Shown: in pieces, positions 39,600 through 52,096 of the stretch
Position numbering within the stretch: position 1 is the stretch's first letter
How the letters are laid out: every line of letters starts with the position of its first letter
DNA from: Rebecca billardiae RCC1528
Lineage: Eukaryota > Haptophyta
DNA length: 64,000 nucleotides
Assembly (NCBI GenBank): GCA_965240325.2
Contig: OZ251234.1
Span: 744,001 to 808,000, forward strand
Direction of reading: 5' to 3'
The notes under the pieces: model-generated
The model's input: only the letters and a program-made list of their open reading frames with translations
The model's database searches: none
Told to the model about the DNA's origin: nothing
Position numbers and translations under genes: made by a program

Positions 39600-42500
39600 C
39601 GTGCCTTGACACCAAAAAAACAAAAAAAAGCTGCTACAAAGCAGTGAGTCGGTGTGGGTAGCTCAACTGCCTGGGGCATCTTGGCGCGTGAAGCTTGGGT
39701 TGCGCTCCTCCTTGGGGCCCTCAAACTTGTCTTCGGCTGGGCAACGCTTCGGCGTGGGAGCTGTGAATGACAGTATTGCAGGACATTCGTTGGATTCCTC
39801 TGCTTGGGTGACCTTCTGACACCTTGTCTGGTCAATTGTGGTTCGTTGTTGAGCAGGCTACCAGTTCGCACCTCGTTGGGCGCGAAAACGCCCGGGAACT
39901 GGATTGCACCCCGTTTGGGTACCAGATAGCACTTCATCTGGCGGAGGCTGCAGTCGCCGCGCGCCGAGGGCGTCGCTCGACGCGCACCGCGGGCGTCGCT
40001 CGAGTCTGCGCGGCCCGCGCACGCGTCCTGCGGGTGCGCCCCGGCACTGTGCCTTCGCGGGCCGCTGGCTGCGCGCCTCTCCGCCGCTCACGCCGCTCGC
40101 CAATGGCCCGCGACTGCGCGTCGGCACATTTGTCCGCTGCGGCCGACCGCGAACGCGCACAGGCGGGCACAAGGAAGTCGGACGATGATTTGCTGTCGTG
40201 TTGTGCGCGGACCATGTGTATGCGCTCCGCCCAGCCGCGCGCGTCGGTCGCGCACGCCGACCAAGGCGAGCTCGAGCGCGCGCGCAAGCTGGCGCTCGCG
40301 CGTTTTGGACCCATGAAGGTGCCAGCGACTCGAGCGCGCCCAAGCGTCGGTAGAGCGCGCGCCGCGCTCGCCCGAGGAGCTGTGTGGTCGCAGCTCGCCC
40401 GCACGCTTGCGCCCTGGGCGATCCGCGCCCTCGCATGCGCCAGCCGCGCGAGGCAGCGGCGCGTCGCACATGCCGGCCGCGCGAGCGCGGCGCGCGCCAA
40501 GCCTGCGTGCAGCGGCCGCAGCTGGTGTGCCTCTGAGCCTCAGCTGTGTGCTAGCCTGCGCGAGGATGCGGACGGCGCGCAGGGCGTACACTTGAACGGG
40601 TAGGTTGTGTACCAGCGCGGTGGCGCACCTAAGCCTCTTCTGATCCTCGCACGTGCTTCGTCTTTGGATAGCACGTATCAGCAGAATCGTCACGACAGAC
40701 TCCCAAGTCCGCGCTGCGTTGCTGTCGCCAGGTGAGGGTTGCGCAACCAGTAACCACACGACACCACCATCGTCTCCGGCTGTCATGCCGAGGACGCGTA
40801 CAGGCCGGTACTGACTCGGGCGTTCAGCGCGACGCGTACTCACCTCGAATGGATTCGCTGCGTGCGCAGTTCGCAATCAACGCCAGCGATAGCCGAAGGA
40901 GTGCTGCTCTGCACAGCATCGCTGCAGACGCGAGCGTGGGCGAGGAGCAACTTGGGCGCTAGGCGGCAACGACTGCGTGTTGATTGATCGACTCATGCTG
41001 CGATGACGATTCAATGGCAAGGGCCCTCAGCCGTTGATGTGTGGCATGCGCCGTGACGATGGCTCAGCATGGAGCATGGGGCTTGACGTGTGACGCTTCT
41101 GAGCAGCTTTCTGTTGTGGTCGTGAATGAACCGCACTCGGTGCGGGCTGCGCGGCGCGTGCCGGCGCAGCGGACCGGCCGCGGCCGCGCGGCCGCCTGCC
41201 CCGGGATCGGTCGGCGGGCCCGGCGGCGCCCGCCCGCTGACTGCGGCGAGACTCTGGTTGAGATCGAGTCCGATGGCCGCGGTGGCTCGCGGCGACGCGC
41301 GCGCGCGGCCCACTTGGCCTGTCGCCGCCGCGGCCTGCGGTGGCGAGCAAGGCTCAGGTCACACGGGCTGCGCTGGGCCGCGCAGCGCCGCCGCGCTTTC
41401 ATCAGCAGCATCGGCCCGCGGCTGCCGCGGTGGCTGGCCGCCTGACGGCCGCCGCTTGCAAGCCGCAGCCCACGCAGCCTCGTGGCAGTTTGCACTCAGA
41501 GGATGGCAGACCGGCTAACGGCGGCCTCGGCGGCCGCTAGCAGTCCCTTCATCTTCGGTTGACGGCGTGTCGGCGGCCAAGAGGTGGCACGGGCGGCCAC
41601 GGTCGTGTCGACTCAGTGCCTCTGACGCCGCGCCTTTGTCGTCCAAGTCAGTGCCAGGCTGCCGCAGTGGACGCCTTGGATGCCAATGCGGATGCCTTGA
41701 CGAGCGCGTGCGGTCGTTGCGCCTGAAGTGTCTCTGACAGAGCTGATGGCTATGCCGGACGAATTTGCCGCCGCGGAGCCATCGGCAGTGCCTGACGCAC
41801 CGCCATCGCCGCGCCGATGCGCATTCACCGCGCCAGCGGCACGCAGTCCGGACTCCTGCGCCAACTCCCAGCTGCTGCTGTCCGTGCTCGGGAACACGGC
41901 GCAGCTGGACACACTCTGCGCGCACAGCCTTCTTGCGCGCTTACCAGCCAGAGTGAGTGGCACAGCACATGGCCAATTCGGGCGTGGCGTGCGTCTGAGG
42001 CGGCGCTGTGTGACATTGTGCTCGCTGTGAACGGCGCTGTCGACCACAGCGCAGGCGGCCACGATGCAACAAGGTGTGGCCGTGACGCGTGCGTACATTG
42101 TACTGCCGAAACTAGCGTACCTGCGCCAATATTCAAGTGACAATGCCCGCGTCTGACATGCTCTTGGTCCCGCGAGCATGCTGTCCCCTTGTCTCAGCCT
42201 GTGACTCAGACTGACTAGCACCGTTGTCTAATGGCATCAGTACGCGCGCCGCGCTCGCGCGGCCGGCATGTGCGACGCGCCCTGCGCCGGAATCGCCGTC
42301 AGCAGACCGGCGCGAGCTCGCGCGCAACACCTCCGCGGAGCCCGCAACTGTCATGTTCCGCTCGTAGGGCCCGTGTTTGCACCTGCCGTGGCACTTGCGA
42401 TGGTCAGCACGTTGGGTATGGGTCACGCGTGCCCCCAGATGACGTCGGGGCGCCTCCCATTCGCCTCTCAGGACGTCGCGGATGTGCTCGCAGGCAGCGG

Positions 42501-43186
42501 ATGGCTCATTCGACAGGTCCGACGTGCACTCGACCGTGCCTACAAGCGCGCCCCTGTGACGCGCATGCCTGCAGAAGCAGACGCAGATGGGCCTCAATGC
42601 ACCGTGGTGCGCCCAAGACCGGCGGGAGCGTCAGAGACCGTCTCAATCTTGACACCTTGCACACGCCGGCGCTTGCCATTGGGCTCCGCGCAGCCAGACA
42701 GGAGCGCCGAACAGCGCCGGATCAGCCTCTGTAGGCCGAATATCCGCCCCAACGCCCAGAAATAGCGCGGAACAGGGTAGGGCGTACCTATATGGACCGA
42801 TCCCATCCGGCCTGGTTTGGTGCAGAGACGCCAGCCACCACCTGGAGCAGGCGTTTGCTGCCGAATCGCATGCTCGGCACTGTGCCGCACTGCGACGACG
42901 ACAGATTTGACCTGCCTCGTAGGTCTCGGCCATGGAGCGGTGACGGTTGGCTCGAGTGACTTTAAACCTTGATTATGACCGAGAGTACTCCCGGGCTGAG
43001 GACATGGGGCCGGTGCTTTGGGTCTACTATGTCTGCAATACGCCGTACGCATGGCCGTATACACAGTCTGAAAACGTATCTCGCGGCTCGAGATCAGACG
43101 AGACTGTATTCATCAGCATGGCGTCTATATACACGGTGGGTATGTAACGACCAGTGGCTTCCGGGAAACTACGTGTTTGACAGCCT
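39600..43186. other. Long stretch without recognisable gene
   Basis: Moderately GC-rich. Open frames on both strands overlap and none shows a domain. The least implausible are plus-strand 41728-42030 (SLTELMAMPDEFAAAEPSAV) and 42268-42765 (LVGPVFAPAVALAMVSTLGM). I would not annotate either as a gene without transcript support. Confidence 0.3.
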
Positions 43187-43395
43187 TCTGAGACATTAGG
43201 GCTCTCGAAACGAAGGCGTGTGGCTTCGGCCTACGGCAGTGGGCCCTGGCCTGACTGGGGGGCAACCAGAGGGTAGCTCCGAACTTCGCCTTGGCGGCTG
43301 GCTGGCCTGGCCGGCAGCTGACTGACCAGGCAGCAGCCCCGCCCAAACGGTTTAACATCGAGATCGTGGCTTGTGGAAGCCACGATCTCCGTATG
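43187..43395 (+). repeat. Repeat R4, copy 2
   Basis: Starts CTGAGACATTAGGGCTCTCG and shares GGCTTCGGCCTACGGCA with copy 1. It ends with hairpin ATCGTGGCT/AGCCACGAT around TGTGGA (43363-43386), then CTCCGTATG. Confidence 0.8.
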
Positions 43396-46300
43396 TATCT
43401 GCGTCGCCCAGGTAACCGGGTAGAGCATCACATACGGGGGTAGTCAATGAGCGACTATTGGAGTGGAACAGGAATGAACGTATCCTTGACGAAAGGTGTA
43501 ATCACCAGCTTGTAGTGATTACTCACCTCGCGCTTAAGCAGCCCTCGAGCAGCTCTTCGCGTTCGGTGTCACACGGGTATCCGGCGAGTCCGGGTAGCCC
43601 GACAAGCCTGCCAGTACACAGCCTATATCGCATGTTGGGACCTGCTGCTGCTGGGGACTCAGAACGATCTCGCCGAGATGCTCTATCAAAGTTAAGTCGA
43701 CATGGTCTAGACAGGTTGCACGGAGAAATGACCGCCCGCGACTGACAGATGTTACATTCCCACTGGGCGCAGGAATTTCGGGTGGGGATTTTCTTTTCCG
43801 AATATGTTGGTGATGCCGTCAGAGCACCACCAACCTCTGCCGCTGGCGGCTGCGCTGACAGCGCGCTGGGCGGCGCTGGAGGGGCGAGATGGGCGCCGAC
43901 TGCGCGCCCTCCTGCGGTAGTTGCGTGCCCGCGAAGGCGGTGCGCGTGGTTGAGCGCGGCTGAAGAGCAGCCATTTGCGTCGTTCTACCGCTCGCCGTTC
44001 GGAATCACTGCATCCGCCGCGCCTCAGGCCATCGCGTGCGCCGCACCAACAAGGAAGTTGTGTGCATTCCTCGGCTGACTGCACGCGTGCCGCGAGCAGC
44101 GGCGTCGGCGTCCGGCACTTGGTTGCACCGGGCAATGTCCAGGTAGTTTATGCACGCGGCATCGCTCGTCACAGTACGCTGCCTGGCATACGCATCTGCA
44201 CGGGTCACACAGCCGTCAAAAGGCATGATCGAGCATCACGCAGCGGTTGGCATCGACCTACGGCGAGGGTCATGTGAGCATGCAAAGCACGGACATGCGC
44301 CCTTCTGGATAGTGATGTAGTGAGCATATTCCCGCGTGAAAGGAGCGCGCGCCATTCAGGCACCGGAAGCGGCGTCGGGGCTGGATGCTCACGTCTTAGG
44401 CAGGCTGATGCTGCCTTCCGGCTGCACGGGTGCGTCTATCAAGGCTGACCGTGTGTGCACGATGCGCACCGTCAAGTTCGACACGAACGTCCAGACGTGA
44501 GCTACTGCTTGACAAGGTAGTATACACACATTCATACACGCGCCGTGTCATCCGAGGAGGCACATACACGCAGGCCATCATGGGCCTCGTTCAGGTATAT
44601 TCTGCATCAGCACGCATGCATGCACGTACTAGCTCGGGCCAAGATTGACGTCGGAGCACGAGTCAGGGAGTTCAATGCCGGGGCAGAGCTGGACAGCGGT
44701 CACGTGTGTGGCCACTCCGCGCGAGCGCACATGCTCCGCGTCACCGCATATCAGCATGGCGTGCGCTGCAACGTCATCGTCGGGCCAGAGCGCTTGTTCG
44801 ACCAATCGGCTCGTATGAATGATGCAATCAGCACACCTGAACGCAGCTGTTCGGACCCGCGCTCATGCGCGGCGGCGCAAGGTAGCGCAGTGCGTACAGC
44901 GTAGGCCTCGCCGCGCGGAAGCGCATGCTCCGTGTGTGTCTCGCCTCGCATGGCGCACGCGGGCGAGGCTGGCCGTGTGGCGGTGTGCACAGACAAGTGC
45001 TGGCCCGAGGCAAGTACAGCCGAATGCGATGCGCGGCGCGAAGCGGCGAATGGCACTTCAGCACGACTGCCCAGCCTAGCTCGCCGGCTCTGCGCTCGCG
45101 GGATCGTCCACACGCACGGGAGCGCGGCGCCGTCGCCCGCTCGCCCGAGACGCGCGCGTCCGCCGCGCAGCGCGCGGCTGAATAAATGCAAGGCGGAAAT
45201 AAAAAGCGCGCCGATTTTCTGATTTCTCCGACCCTGGGTGCCGTGTCCCCAGTGGCAGTGGACGCGACCTGTCCACCCGTCTTTCGGTACATCGCGCCCG
45301 TCCCATGGCGGCCGGCGCGTGGCGCGAGTGCTTGGAAACCACGGAGCACACGAATGCCGGTGGTTTCCGACCTTCGCCGCCACGGCCCGCCTCCCCGTTC
45401 GCCCGCAATCGGTACCGCAGTCTGGTGCCCAGTTCCTCTCACTCCCGCGTCGGCAGTGGCGCGAAGCCGAAGCGCATCGCGGGAAGAAGCACAACTGGGA
45501 CCTGGATACAGGTGGTAGATAGAGCCTTCAAGGAGGCTGCTCTCGCGCACGAGCAGGATGCGCCGGTTGCGGTATGCGCGTGCACCTTTGCACGAACGTG
45601 TGCTGGTCTCCTGCTGCACTGCTCATACCGTACGCACGAGCGCGCAACCGTGCGCACGCGCTCAGGTGGCTTGGACCACACACGCGAGTGCTTGTGGAGC
45701 TCGCCTCACGAGGCCTTCGTAGAAGAAGGCGGGCAACCGTAGTGCGCTAAAGAAGCAGAAGGAGATGCTCGCCAAACGCGTGCAGCGCGCGAGGGCGAAG
45801 CTTGCTACGGCGCGCGCGGCCTCTGCTGTTGCAGCTCGGGCCGCTGCTCCGGCCGTGCAGGCGTCTGGCGCGGGGTCCTCGGACAAGCAGGCGAACTCTG
45901 GGCAGTCTGCCTTTGCCGCCGGCAAGAAGTATCGGAAACGCACACATTTGGTCGTGCGCGTGGCGCGCTCGCGCGCCGTGACGCAGCAAGCAGGCGATCC
46001 TTGACAAGCGCCTCGCTGACGCTCAGCAGGCCGAGGCGACGGCGCGGCGCTCGACCACGCCGACAGGCACGCCCTGAGCGAGGGGGAAGGCACTTTTCGA
46101 GACAGCACTCAGGCGCTCGACGTTGAGTATGTCATTGATCGTGCGCGTGTGTGATCACGGCAGCAAGACTAAGTCGCGCGAGGTGGAGTAGGTGGTAGCG
46201 CGCCTCTTCGCCGCATCATCCGCAGCTGACTGGCGTGCGCCAGCTCGCTCACGTCGCGCGCGGCAGCGGTCGGCTTCCACCATGTTCGCACAGCGCGGCG

Positions 46301-47550
46301 CCGGCTGCACCGCCCGTTCCGCTGGACGCCGGCTCGCTCTTCGTTGACGACTTCTTCTTCAACCCGGTCGCGCGGGCGCGGTGATGGTACACTCCGGCAG
46401 GCAGATGCGGCGCACTGTCTGATGCTCTATGCGTGCGTGTGCCTTTCCACGACGTCGACTCAGGCTGCTACGCGTGGCATCCAGCTCGAGGCGGAGGTCG
46501 CCGAGGCTCGCCCAAGGTCGAGTCTGCCTTGCGTGTGCTAGGTCGCCGAGGCGCGGCCGCAGGGTGCTCGCTGGCTGACTCCTGATGAGGACGAGGAGTT
46601 GCGCGCCGTCGCAACCTTCGCACGCATGGTGCCCGGACCGAGTCGAGCGGATGACGCTCGTGGCGGCTGCTCTTCAAATGACGCGGTCGGGCCCTTGGCG
46701 AGCTTGGGAGGAGGGCTCGGTCTGCTACATGTGCGTCAGTAGTCACGGCCTAAACCGTGCGCAAGACTCATTGAGTCGTACATGGCGCGGCAGCACGGCC
46801 GCACCCGCGGGGCACCGTGGGCGGGCAGCCATGCTCCAAAGGGCCGACGAAATGTAACACCAAGGTCAGTTTCCCGTGCAACCTGTCTCTATATGTCACA
46901 TATAAGACAGCCGTTACATACCGTTTCCAATAAGTTCAGGCTCATTCTAACAAGTAAATATGCTAGCCGTTACGCCCTATATTCAGGGTATATGCACCTG
47001 ATTTTTTTTACTTGGCTGGCCCAGACCCCTCCAGAGGGCATATGATCCAGCCCCAATTCAGCGCTAAACACTCGCTAGGACCAGCGCTCGTAGCCGTCAG
47101 TCACGTCACAGTGCCACTTTGGCCCCCCTATTTTGAGGTCGAAACTTTTGCTCCGCCCCGATGGGGCACATTTATGGCGTCGATTCTGGGCGAGAGACAA
47201 AATATAGGACGTCATTCCGAGTGCGCCAGAATATCGCCCCAGTTGGGAGGGACCCACCTATAAATTGGTACACGGGCCCTCCGGGCCCGCATAACTCAAA
47301 CTGTCCGGGCGCGCCGGAGCCGAGCGGGCCGCCATCCAAGACCAATTCAATGAAGAATTGAAGATTGCGTAGTTAGTGGTCGGGTATTTGGTCAATAATT
47401 GGTCATCAAACCGCGACCAATCGGATGGCCGGCATATTGGCGCGAAACGCGGCTGGAGCCTCGGCGCGCGATCAATCAACTCCTTTGAGTTTGATCAGTC
47501 AAACCGCCGCAAACGTCGTCGCTCCTTGAATCTCATTGGCCGAAAAAAAT
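43396..47550. other. Long stretch of decayed DNA, no intact gene
   Basis: No domain recognised. At 45740-46080 a helical, basic plus-strand stretch (LKKQKEMLAKRVQRARAKLA) continues in another frame (SKQAILDKRLADAQQAEATA), suggesting a frameshifted coding remnant. From about 46860 the sequence becomes AT-rich. Confidence 0.3.
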
Positions 47551-47759
47551 CGCTTGTAACGGGTCGTTACGTTACGCATCCTAAAGGACGCGTAAGTTTT
47601 TGATTTTTTCGGACGGGCGTCACACGGCACTCTTTACTTATGAACTTGTCGTGGGAGCGACCTTTTGTCGCCGAATGGCGTCAGATACCTCTCGTCAGCA
47701 GATATATGTGGTCTCAAAACCTCTCAGCAGAGATATGTGGTCTCAAAACTCGAAACTCG

Positions 47760-47893
47760 GTCTCCTCCAGCCCTGAAAATCGTCCCCCTCGTCCCTTTTT
47801 TCTTATTGATCAAATAAGATCTTTTTGAATAAACGTGGTTAGGGCCCACGGAGCGGGCTCCACGCTGCGCGCTCCGCCCTGCACCACTGGCCA
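47760..47893 (-). repeat. Dispersed repeat R1, copy 6
   Basis: TCCTCCAGCCCTGAAAATCG, TTATTGATCAAATAAGATCT, AACGTGGTTAGGGCCCACGG and the end GCTCCGCCCTGCACCACTGGCC. It ends 36 bp beyond the stop of the pyruvyl-transferase-like gene, in sense with it. Upstream (47560-47740) it shares CTTTACTTATG and GGTCTCAAAA blocks with copies 4 and 5, so the full element may be about 330 bp. Confidence 0.8.
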
Positions 47894-47929
47894 GGATAAC
47901 GTAAGCTTTGGAACGCAAACCCCCACACG

Positions 47930-49639
47930 CTAATCGGTGCTGCCCGACTGGCATGCCCAGTTGGGAGCAGAGTGCCAGCCAGCCCAACCTTCGCCAGAGC
48001 CGCTGCTGAACTTGGCATGCTCCTGCCACGTGCTTAGCGTCGCGTGTTGTGGGAAGAGGCCCTCCAGCTGTGTGTCGCTGAGGCAGTCGGCTGCAAGGCC
48101 ATCCGGTGCAAGTAGGTTGCTGACTGCAAGTGCACGCAGGCGCTGCACCACACCATCCGTGCGAAGATGAGTTCTGCTGTGTGATGCAAGCTTGAGAATG
48201 TCATCTGTAAGGTGTGGAGATTTCATTAGCGTCCTGCGCGACACAAAGCGATAGGCAGAAGAGTTGATTTCGTTTGCGAGCTCCTGCGCCTTGGGAGTGT
48301 TGCCCTCTAGGAAGAGGGCTGGCGTGGACGCCATACGAGCAAAGATCGCCCCGTGGAACGAGCCAGTGATCACCAAATCCATCTGCCGAAACAGCCACAC
48401 TGTCTCCAGCCAGGAGTCCGGCTCAGCTTCGTATAGCACTGGCCTGGGTGTGAGACTGCCAGGCAGCCCACTAGTGCAGTTCACCACCTTGTACATAGAC
48501 CAGAACGTCTTGGGGTCATTGCAGTGCATGCCCTTGGGCGTGTACATCACCAGCAGCAGGCGTGGGTGGGCCTCCAGCAGTCCATGCATCATCTTCACCA
48601 TGGCAGCACGTCCGTTCGTGGTAAGGCCTTTGGTCGAGCACACCAGAAGAAGCTTGAAGGTTGGCTTAGGAGCTGTCTCCAAGGCAGAGAGCAGTACTCT
48701 GTGGTACGGCTGCCTCGCAATGTGCTCCTCGAGCTCGTGGGTCATGCCATGCGGAGTGAGTGCCACAGTGTCCACAGTGGGCCCATGAGCAGTGTGCAAA
48801 GTCGAGGCACCATATGCCTCGAGCCAGCGCATGCTCAGCCGGTCGCGCACGCTCAACCAGTCGACAGCGCCGAGCACGTGCGCGCCATAAGCGTCGAGCG
48901 ACTTGTCTGAGTTGTTCTTGGAGCTATGCACACTCGTGCATGGTCGCACAGCAGCTGCTGAGGAGGTGGGTGTGACGCCGCACATGTGGTACATGGTGTT
49001 CTGTGCCCAGACAGTGTGCCCATACACAATCTTCGCCGCGCGGAGCAGGTCCAGCAGCGCCATGACGGTGGCCTTCACTTGCCACTGCTCCCAGTGCAGC
49101 GTGCCCTCCGGGTTGGACACTGTGAGCGTCGCTCGGCGCATCACGTCGTCCAGCGTCGGCATGCTCGACTTGAGCCAGCGTGCGTCAGAGCAAGTGCTCG
49201 CAGACTCGGGGCGCGGAGCACGCTTGCCAAGACACGTGCGCACGACCTCGTGCAGTGCTGGCTTCGGCATCGTGTAATCCAGCGGGCGGGTGCCGTTGCA
49301 AAGCAGGCCGACTGGAAACCCGATGGCTCGGACGTTCGAGCCAAGAAGCGCACGCAGCATTACCATCTGCACGTACGACGCGGCACGTTGTCCGGGGTGC
49401 CACGCGCGCGTGCGAAATGTGAGGTTGAGGATGACCACGAGCAGCGCAGCGTCGCCCTCTGGGATTCTGTGCACGCTGCGCACGTGCTTGATGCGTGCGG
49501 CACACGTGCCAGGCAGCCTCTCGAGCTCGTCAGCGCGAAGGCGCAGCAGGCCGACTGAAGGCGCATGCGGCGCCGTCCGCGGCACGAGAGCGAGCGCCTG
49601 GCCCAAGGTTGCGCACGCCACGAGGAGTGGAAGCGCCAT
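47930..49639 (-). CDS. Secreted polysaccharide pyruvyl-transferase-family protein
   Basis: 569 aa with an ATG at 49639 and an N-terminal signal peptide (MALPLLVACATLGQALAL). The body has several N-glycosylation sequons (NLT, NGT, NCT). The C-terminal half shows the pyruvyl-transferase pattern: WLSVRDRLSMRWLEAYGA (about 263-280), KLLLVCSTKG (about 325), and DLVITGSFHGAIFARMAS (about 418-435) followed by TPALFLEGNTPKAQEL, equivalent to the family's D-x-v-i-x-x-x-x-H box and the pK motif. Members transfer pyruvate from PEP to sugar hydroxyls; divergent eukaryotic members are common and mostly uncharacterised. Secretory targeting suggests a Golgi glycan-modifying role. An R1 repeat abuts its 3' end. 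Confidence 0.8.
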   Translation of the reverse strand: MALPLLVACATLGQALALVPRTAPHAPSVGLLRLRADELERLPGTCAARIKHVRSVHRIPEGDAALLVVILNLTFRTRAWHPGQRAASYVQMVMLRALLGSNVRAIGFPVGLLCNGTRPLDYTMPKPALHEVVRTCLGKRAPRPESASTCSDARWLKSSMPTLDDVMRRATLTVSNPEGTLHWEQWQVKATVMALLDLLRAAKIVYGHTVWAQNTMYHMCGVTPTSSAAAVRPCTSVHSSKNNSDKSLDAYGAHVLGAVDWLSVRDRLSMRWLEAYGASTLHTAHGPTVDTVALTPHGMTHELEEHIARQPYHRVLLSALETAPKPTFKLLLVCSTKGLTTNGRAAMVKMMHGLLEAHPRLLLVMYTPKGMHCNDPKTFWSMYKVVNCTSGLPGSLTPRPVLYEAEPDSWLETVWLFRQMDLVITGSFHGAIFARMASTPALFLEGNTPKAQELANEINSSAYRFVSRRTLMKSPHLTDDILKLASHSRTHLRTDGVVQRLRALAVSNLLAPDGLAADCLSDTQLEGLFPQHATLSTWQEHAKFSSGSGEGWAGWHSAPNWACQSGSTD

Positions 49640-51600
49640 CGCCGACGCGCGACCCGTTGACGTGGCGCCCGCCCAGATGCAGGGACGGGCGGCGCAGCCA
49701 AGCTAAGGTTGGCGCTCTAATAATTAAGACACCCGCCAAGCTCAGAGAGCAGCCTAGCCTGTCCGGCCCCCCTCCGCCGCGGCAGACCCCTTATACTCAT
49801 TCTATGATTTAACGACACAGGTAGGACGGCGCAGGTCTCCTGATTCGTCGTCGGCAGTGCCCGATCGTCGACACGAAGTCGGCGCTGGTGGCAGAGCATA
49901 GCCTGAACCGCGATCGAATGGCTTGAGCGCGGCCTTGAGCTGCTGGAGCGCGATCCACCTGCGCTGCGCGGCTCGCATGGACCTGCTGTGCCCCGAGCGA
50001 GGGCGAGGGTGCAGGGTAACGGGGGTGAACCCCAATTTTATTGCTCCGGCGGCCGCAGAGGGAGGAGGAGGGAAGGAGGAGGAGAGGAGAGGAGAAGAGA
50101 GAAGGAAGGAAGGAGGAGGAGCTAGACGAAGGGAGCTTGATGCTGTCGCCATTGGCATGTGCCATTCGCGACATTTTTGGCGCAAGGCGCGGCGGCACTC
50201 GTTCGCGGCACCCGCCGGCGCCACACGCGGCGGCGCGCTCTCCGCCGTGCGCACCGCCGTGGCGTGCGCCATCGGCTCGCGGCGCGCCTCTGCACCGGCG
50301 GCGCTGCGTTGTGCGCCGCAGCTGCTGCACCCAAGCAGGGCGGCGGTGCAGCCGGCGCACGCGTACCACCCGCGCCAAACCGGGCCGTGCATACGCTGCC
50401 CGCACACCGGCTTGAGCCGCGGCGCAGCTCGGACGTGGGCGTGGGCGTGAAGACGCCCGAGCCAGTGCGCCCGCCTGGCCGTCAACGCTCAGCCGCGCGC
50501 GCCGTCGCCACCGTGAGCGTCGGCGTCGGCGACTCGCCACCGACGCTGAGCGCCGCGGGCGTGGGCGCGGGCTCAGGCGCGCTGCCGCCCGCCGCTGTTG
50601 GCACGGCGCTCGACGTGTCGAGCGGGCGTAGGCACACCCCCTAGACGCGCGCCAACTTGCTCGAATGCATCACGACGTCCCCAATGATGCCCGCCGCGCC
50701 GCCCGCGCGCGGCTCAATCCTCTTCTGTCTGAGCGGCCTCGCGCCCACGCCACCGCGCAAGCGCGCGGTCGCGGCGTCGGCGCGGTACGCGGGCGCGCTC
50801 GTGCGCGCGAGCGGAGGCGAGCGGCGCAGGCCGGGCAGCGTGAGTGCCGCACGCCTGTGCGTCGACAGCGCCGCGGTCGTCCTCGGGCGCGGCATCGCCT
50901 CCAGCCTCAGCCTTGGCGGGGCTGCGCGCGCCTGCTCCTCCTCTGTCAATGCCAAGCATCGCACACGCCTTTGCCATCGTGCGCACGCGTGACGGCAGCA
51001 GCGCCCTGGCGCATTCGCCCCCACTGGCTGCCCCCGCAAACACGGACGACCGCAGGCCGCTTCTCTGCCCACGCCCCACACGCGGCCTCCTCGTCGGGCG
51101 CATGAGACTGCCCGTGCAACAATGCGAATGTTTGTCACCAAAGGCGCGGCAGCACGGCCCCACCCATCGGCTTTCTCCTCTTCGACCTTGTCGTCCGCCG
51201 TCTGTGTTTGATGTCGGCGAGACCCGGTCCGCTCATCATCACGCAACACGCCCGGCCACGTATCAGTGCGGCGCTGGCCGCCGGCAGAGCCTACGACGCG
51301 CACAGACTCGCGCTCTTGGCACTCGACCATGTGAGCATGGCTCCGCCCATCAAGCCTTCGACTGGCCGTTCGAGCCGCCGTCGATGGCATGGTCGCGCTT
51401 GCCCGTTGCCGCCAATCGACATCGGTGCGCGGCCGCCGGTGCAGCGGCCAAGTCGGGAGTAGATAACGCGTCTACTATTATTCATGGGCGGCTCAGCTTT
51501 GATTACAGATCGGGCTCGGTTTTGATCACGAAAGATGGTTCTTTTGATCTTTTTCATGTGTGGATGCACACATCAGCTAGTGGCCGATATGCACATTTGG
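49640..51600. other. No confident gene; purine tract and cysteine-rich frame
   Basis: An R6 copy is at 49799-49862. A 60-bp purine-only tract (GGAGGAGGGAAGGAGGAGGA type) lies at about 50066-50125. The minus-strand frame 50430-50150 has a Cys-rich stretch (VWRGWYACAGCTAALLGCSS, then CGAQR) with CxxC spacing that could be a zinc-binding exon, but it lacks an ATG and a family match. The rest are shadows. Confidence 0.3.
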
Positions 51601-51601
51601 T

Positions 51602-51959
51602 GTTGCGACCCCACGCCAGCAAGTACTTTAGATATGCTTTTCACGTTGCGACCCTGCGTCAGCGGGTATTTTGAATACGCTTTTGGCGTTGCGACCCTGC
51701 GTCAGCGGGTATTTTGAATACGCTTTTGGCGTTGCGACCCTGCGTCAGCGGGTATTTTGAATACGCTTTGGCGTTGCGACCCTGCGTCAACGGGTATTTT
51801 GAATACGCTTTTGGCGTTGCGACCCTGCGTCAGCGGGTATTTTGAATACGCTTTTGGCGTTGCGACCCTGCGTCAGCGGGTATTTTGAATACGATTTGGC
51901 GTTGCGACCCTGCGTCAGCGGGTATTTTGAATACGTTTTGGCGTTGCGACCCTGCGTCA
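51602..51959. repeat. 43-bp minisatellite, about 8.5 units
   Basis: Unit GTTGCGACCCTGCGTCAGCG + GGTATTTTGAATACGCTTTT + GGC. Unit starts at 51602, 51645, 51688, 51731, 51773, 51816, 51859, 51901 and 51943 (period 42-43). The first unit is diverged, the middle ones near-perfect. Each unit contains the palindrome TATTTTGAATA-like core. Confidence 0.95.
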
Positions 51960-52096
51960 CTTCTTGTAGCACCCAATATGCTGACCTTGCGTCAGGGGGT
52001 GTCGCCATAGGAGCCTTTTTCATAGTTTTTGATTAGACGGGACCTTGCGTCACTCGCCCCCGGTACAAAGGGTCTGCCTCCGCCGCTGGCTACGGG

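Noticed and set aside
41728-42765. Plus-strand ORFs with some plausible composition
   Set aside because: No domain, competing frames equally open, no clear start or splice logic; left as unassigned sequence.
37331-43395. R4 as a Helitron
   Set aside because: Hairpin is present but no 5' TC or 3' CTRR terminus could be fixed.
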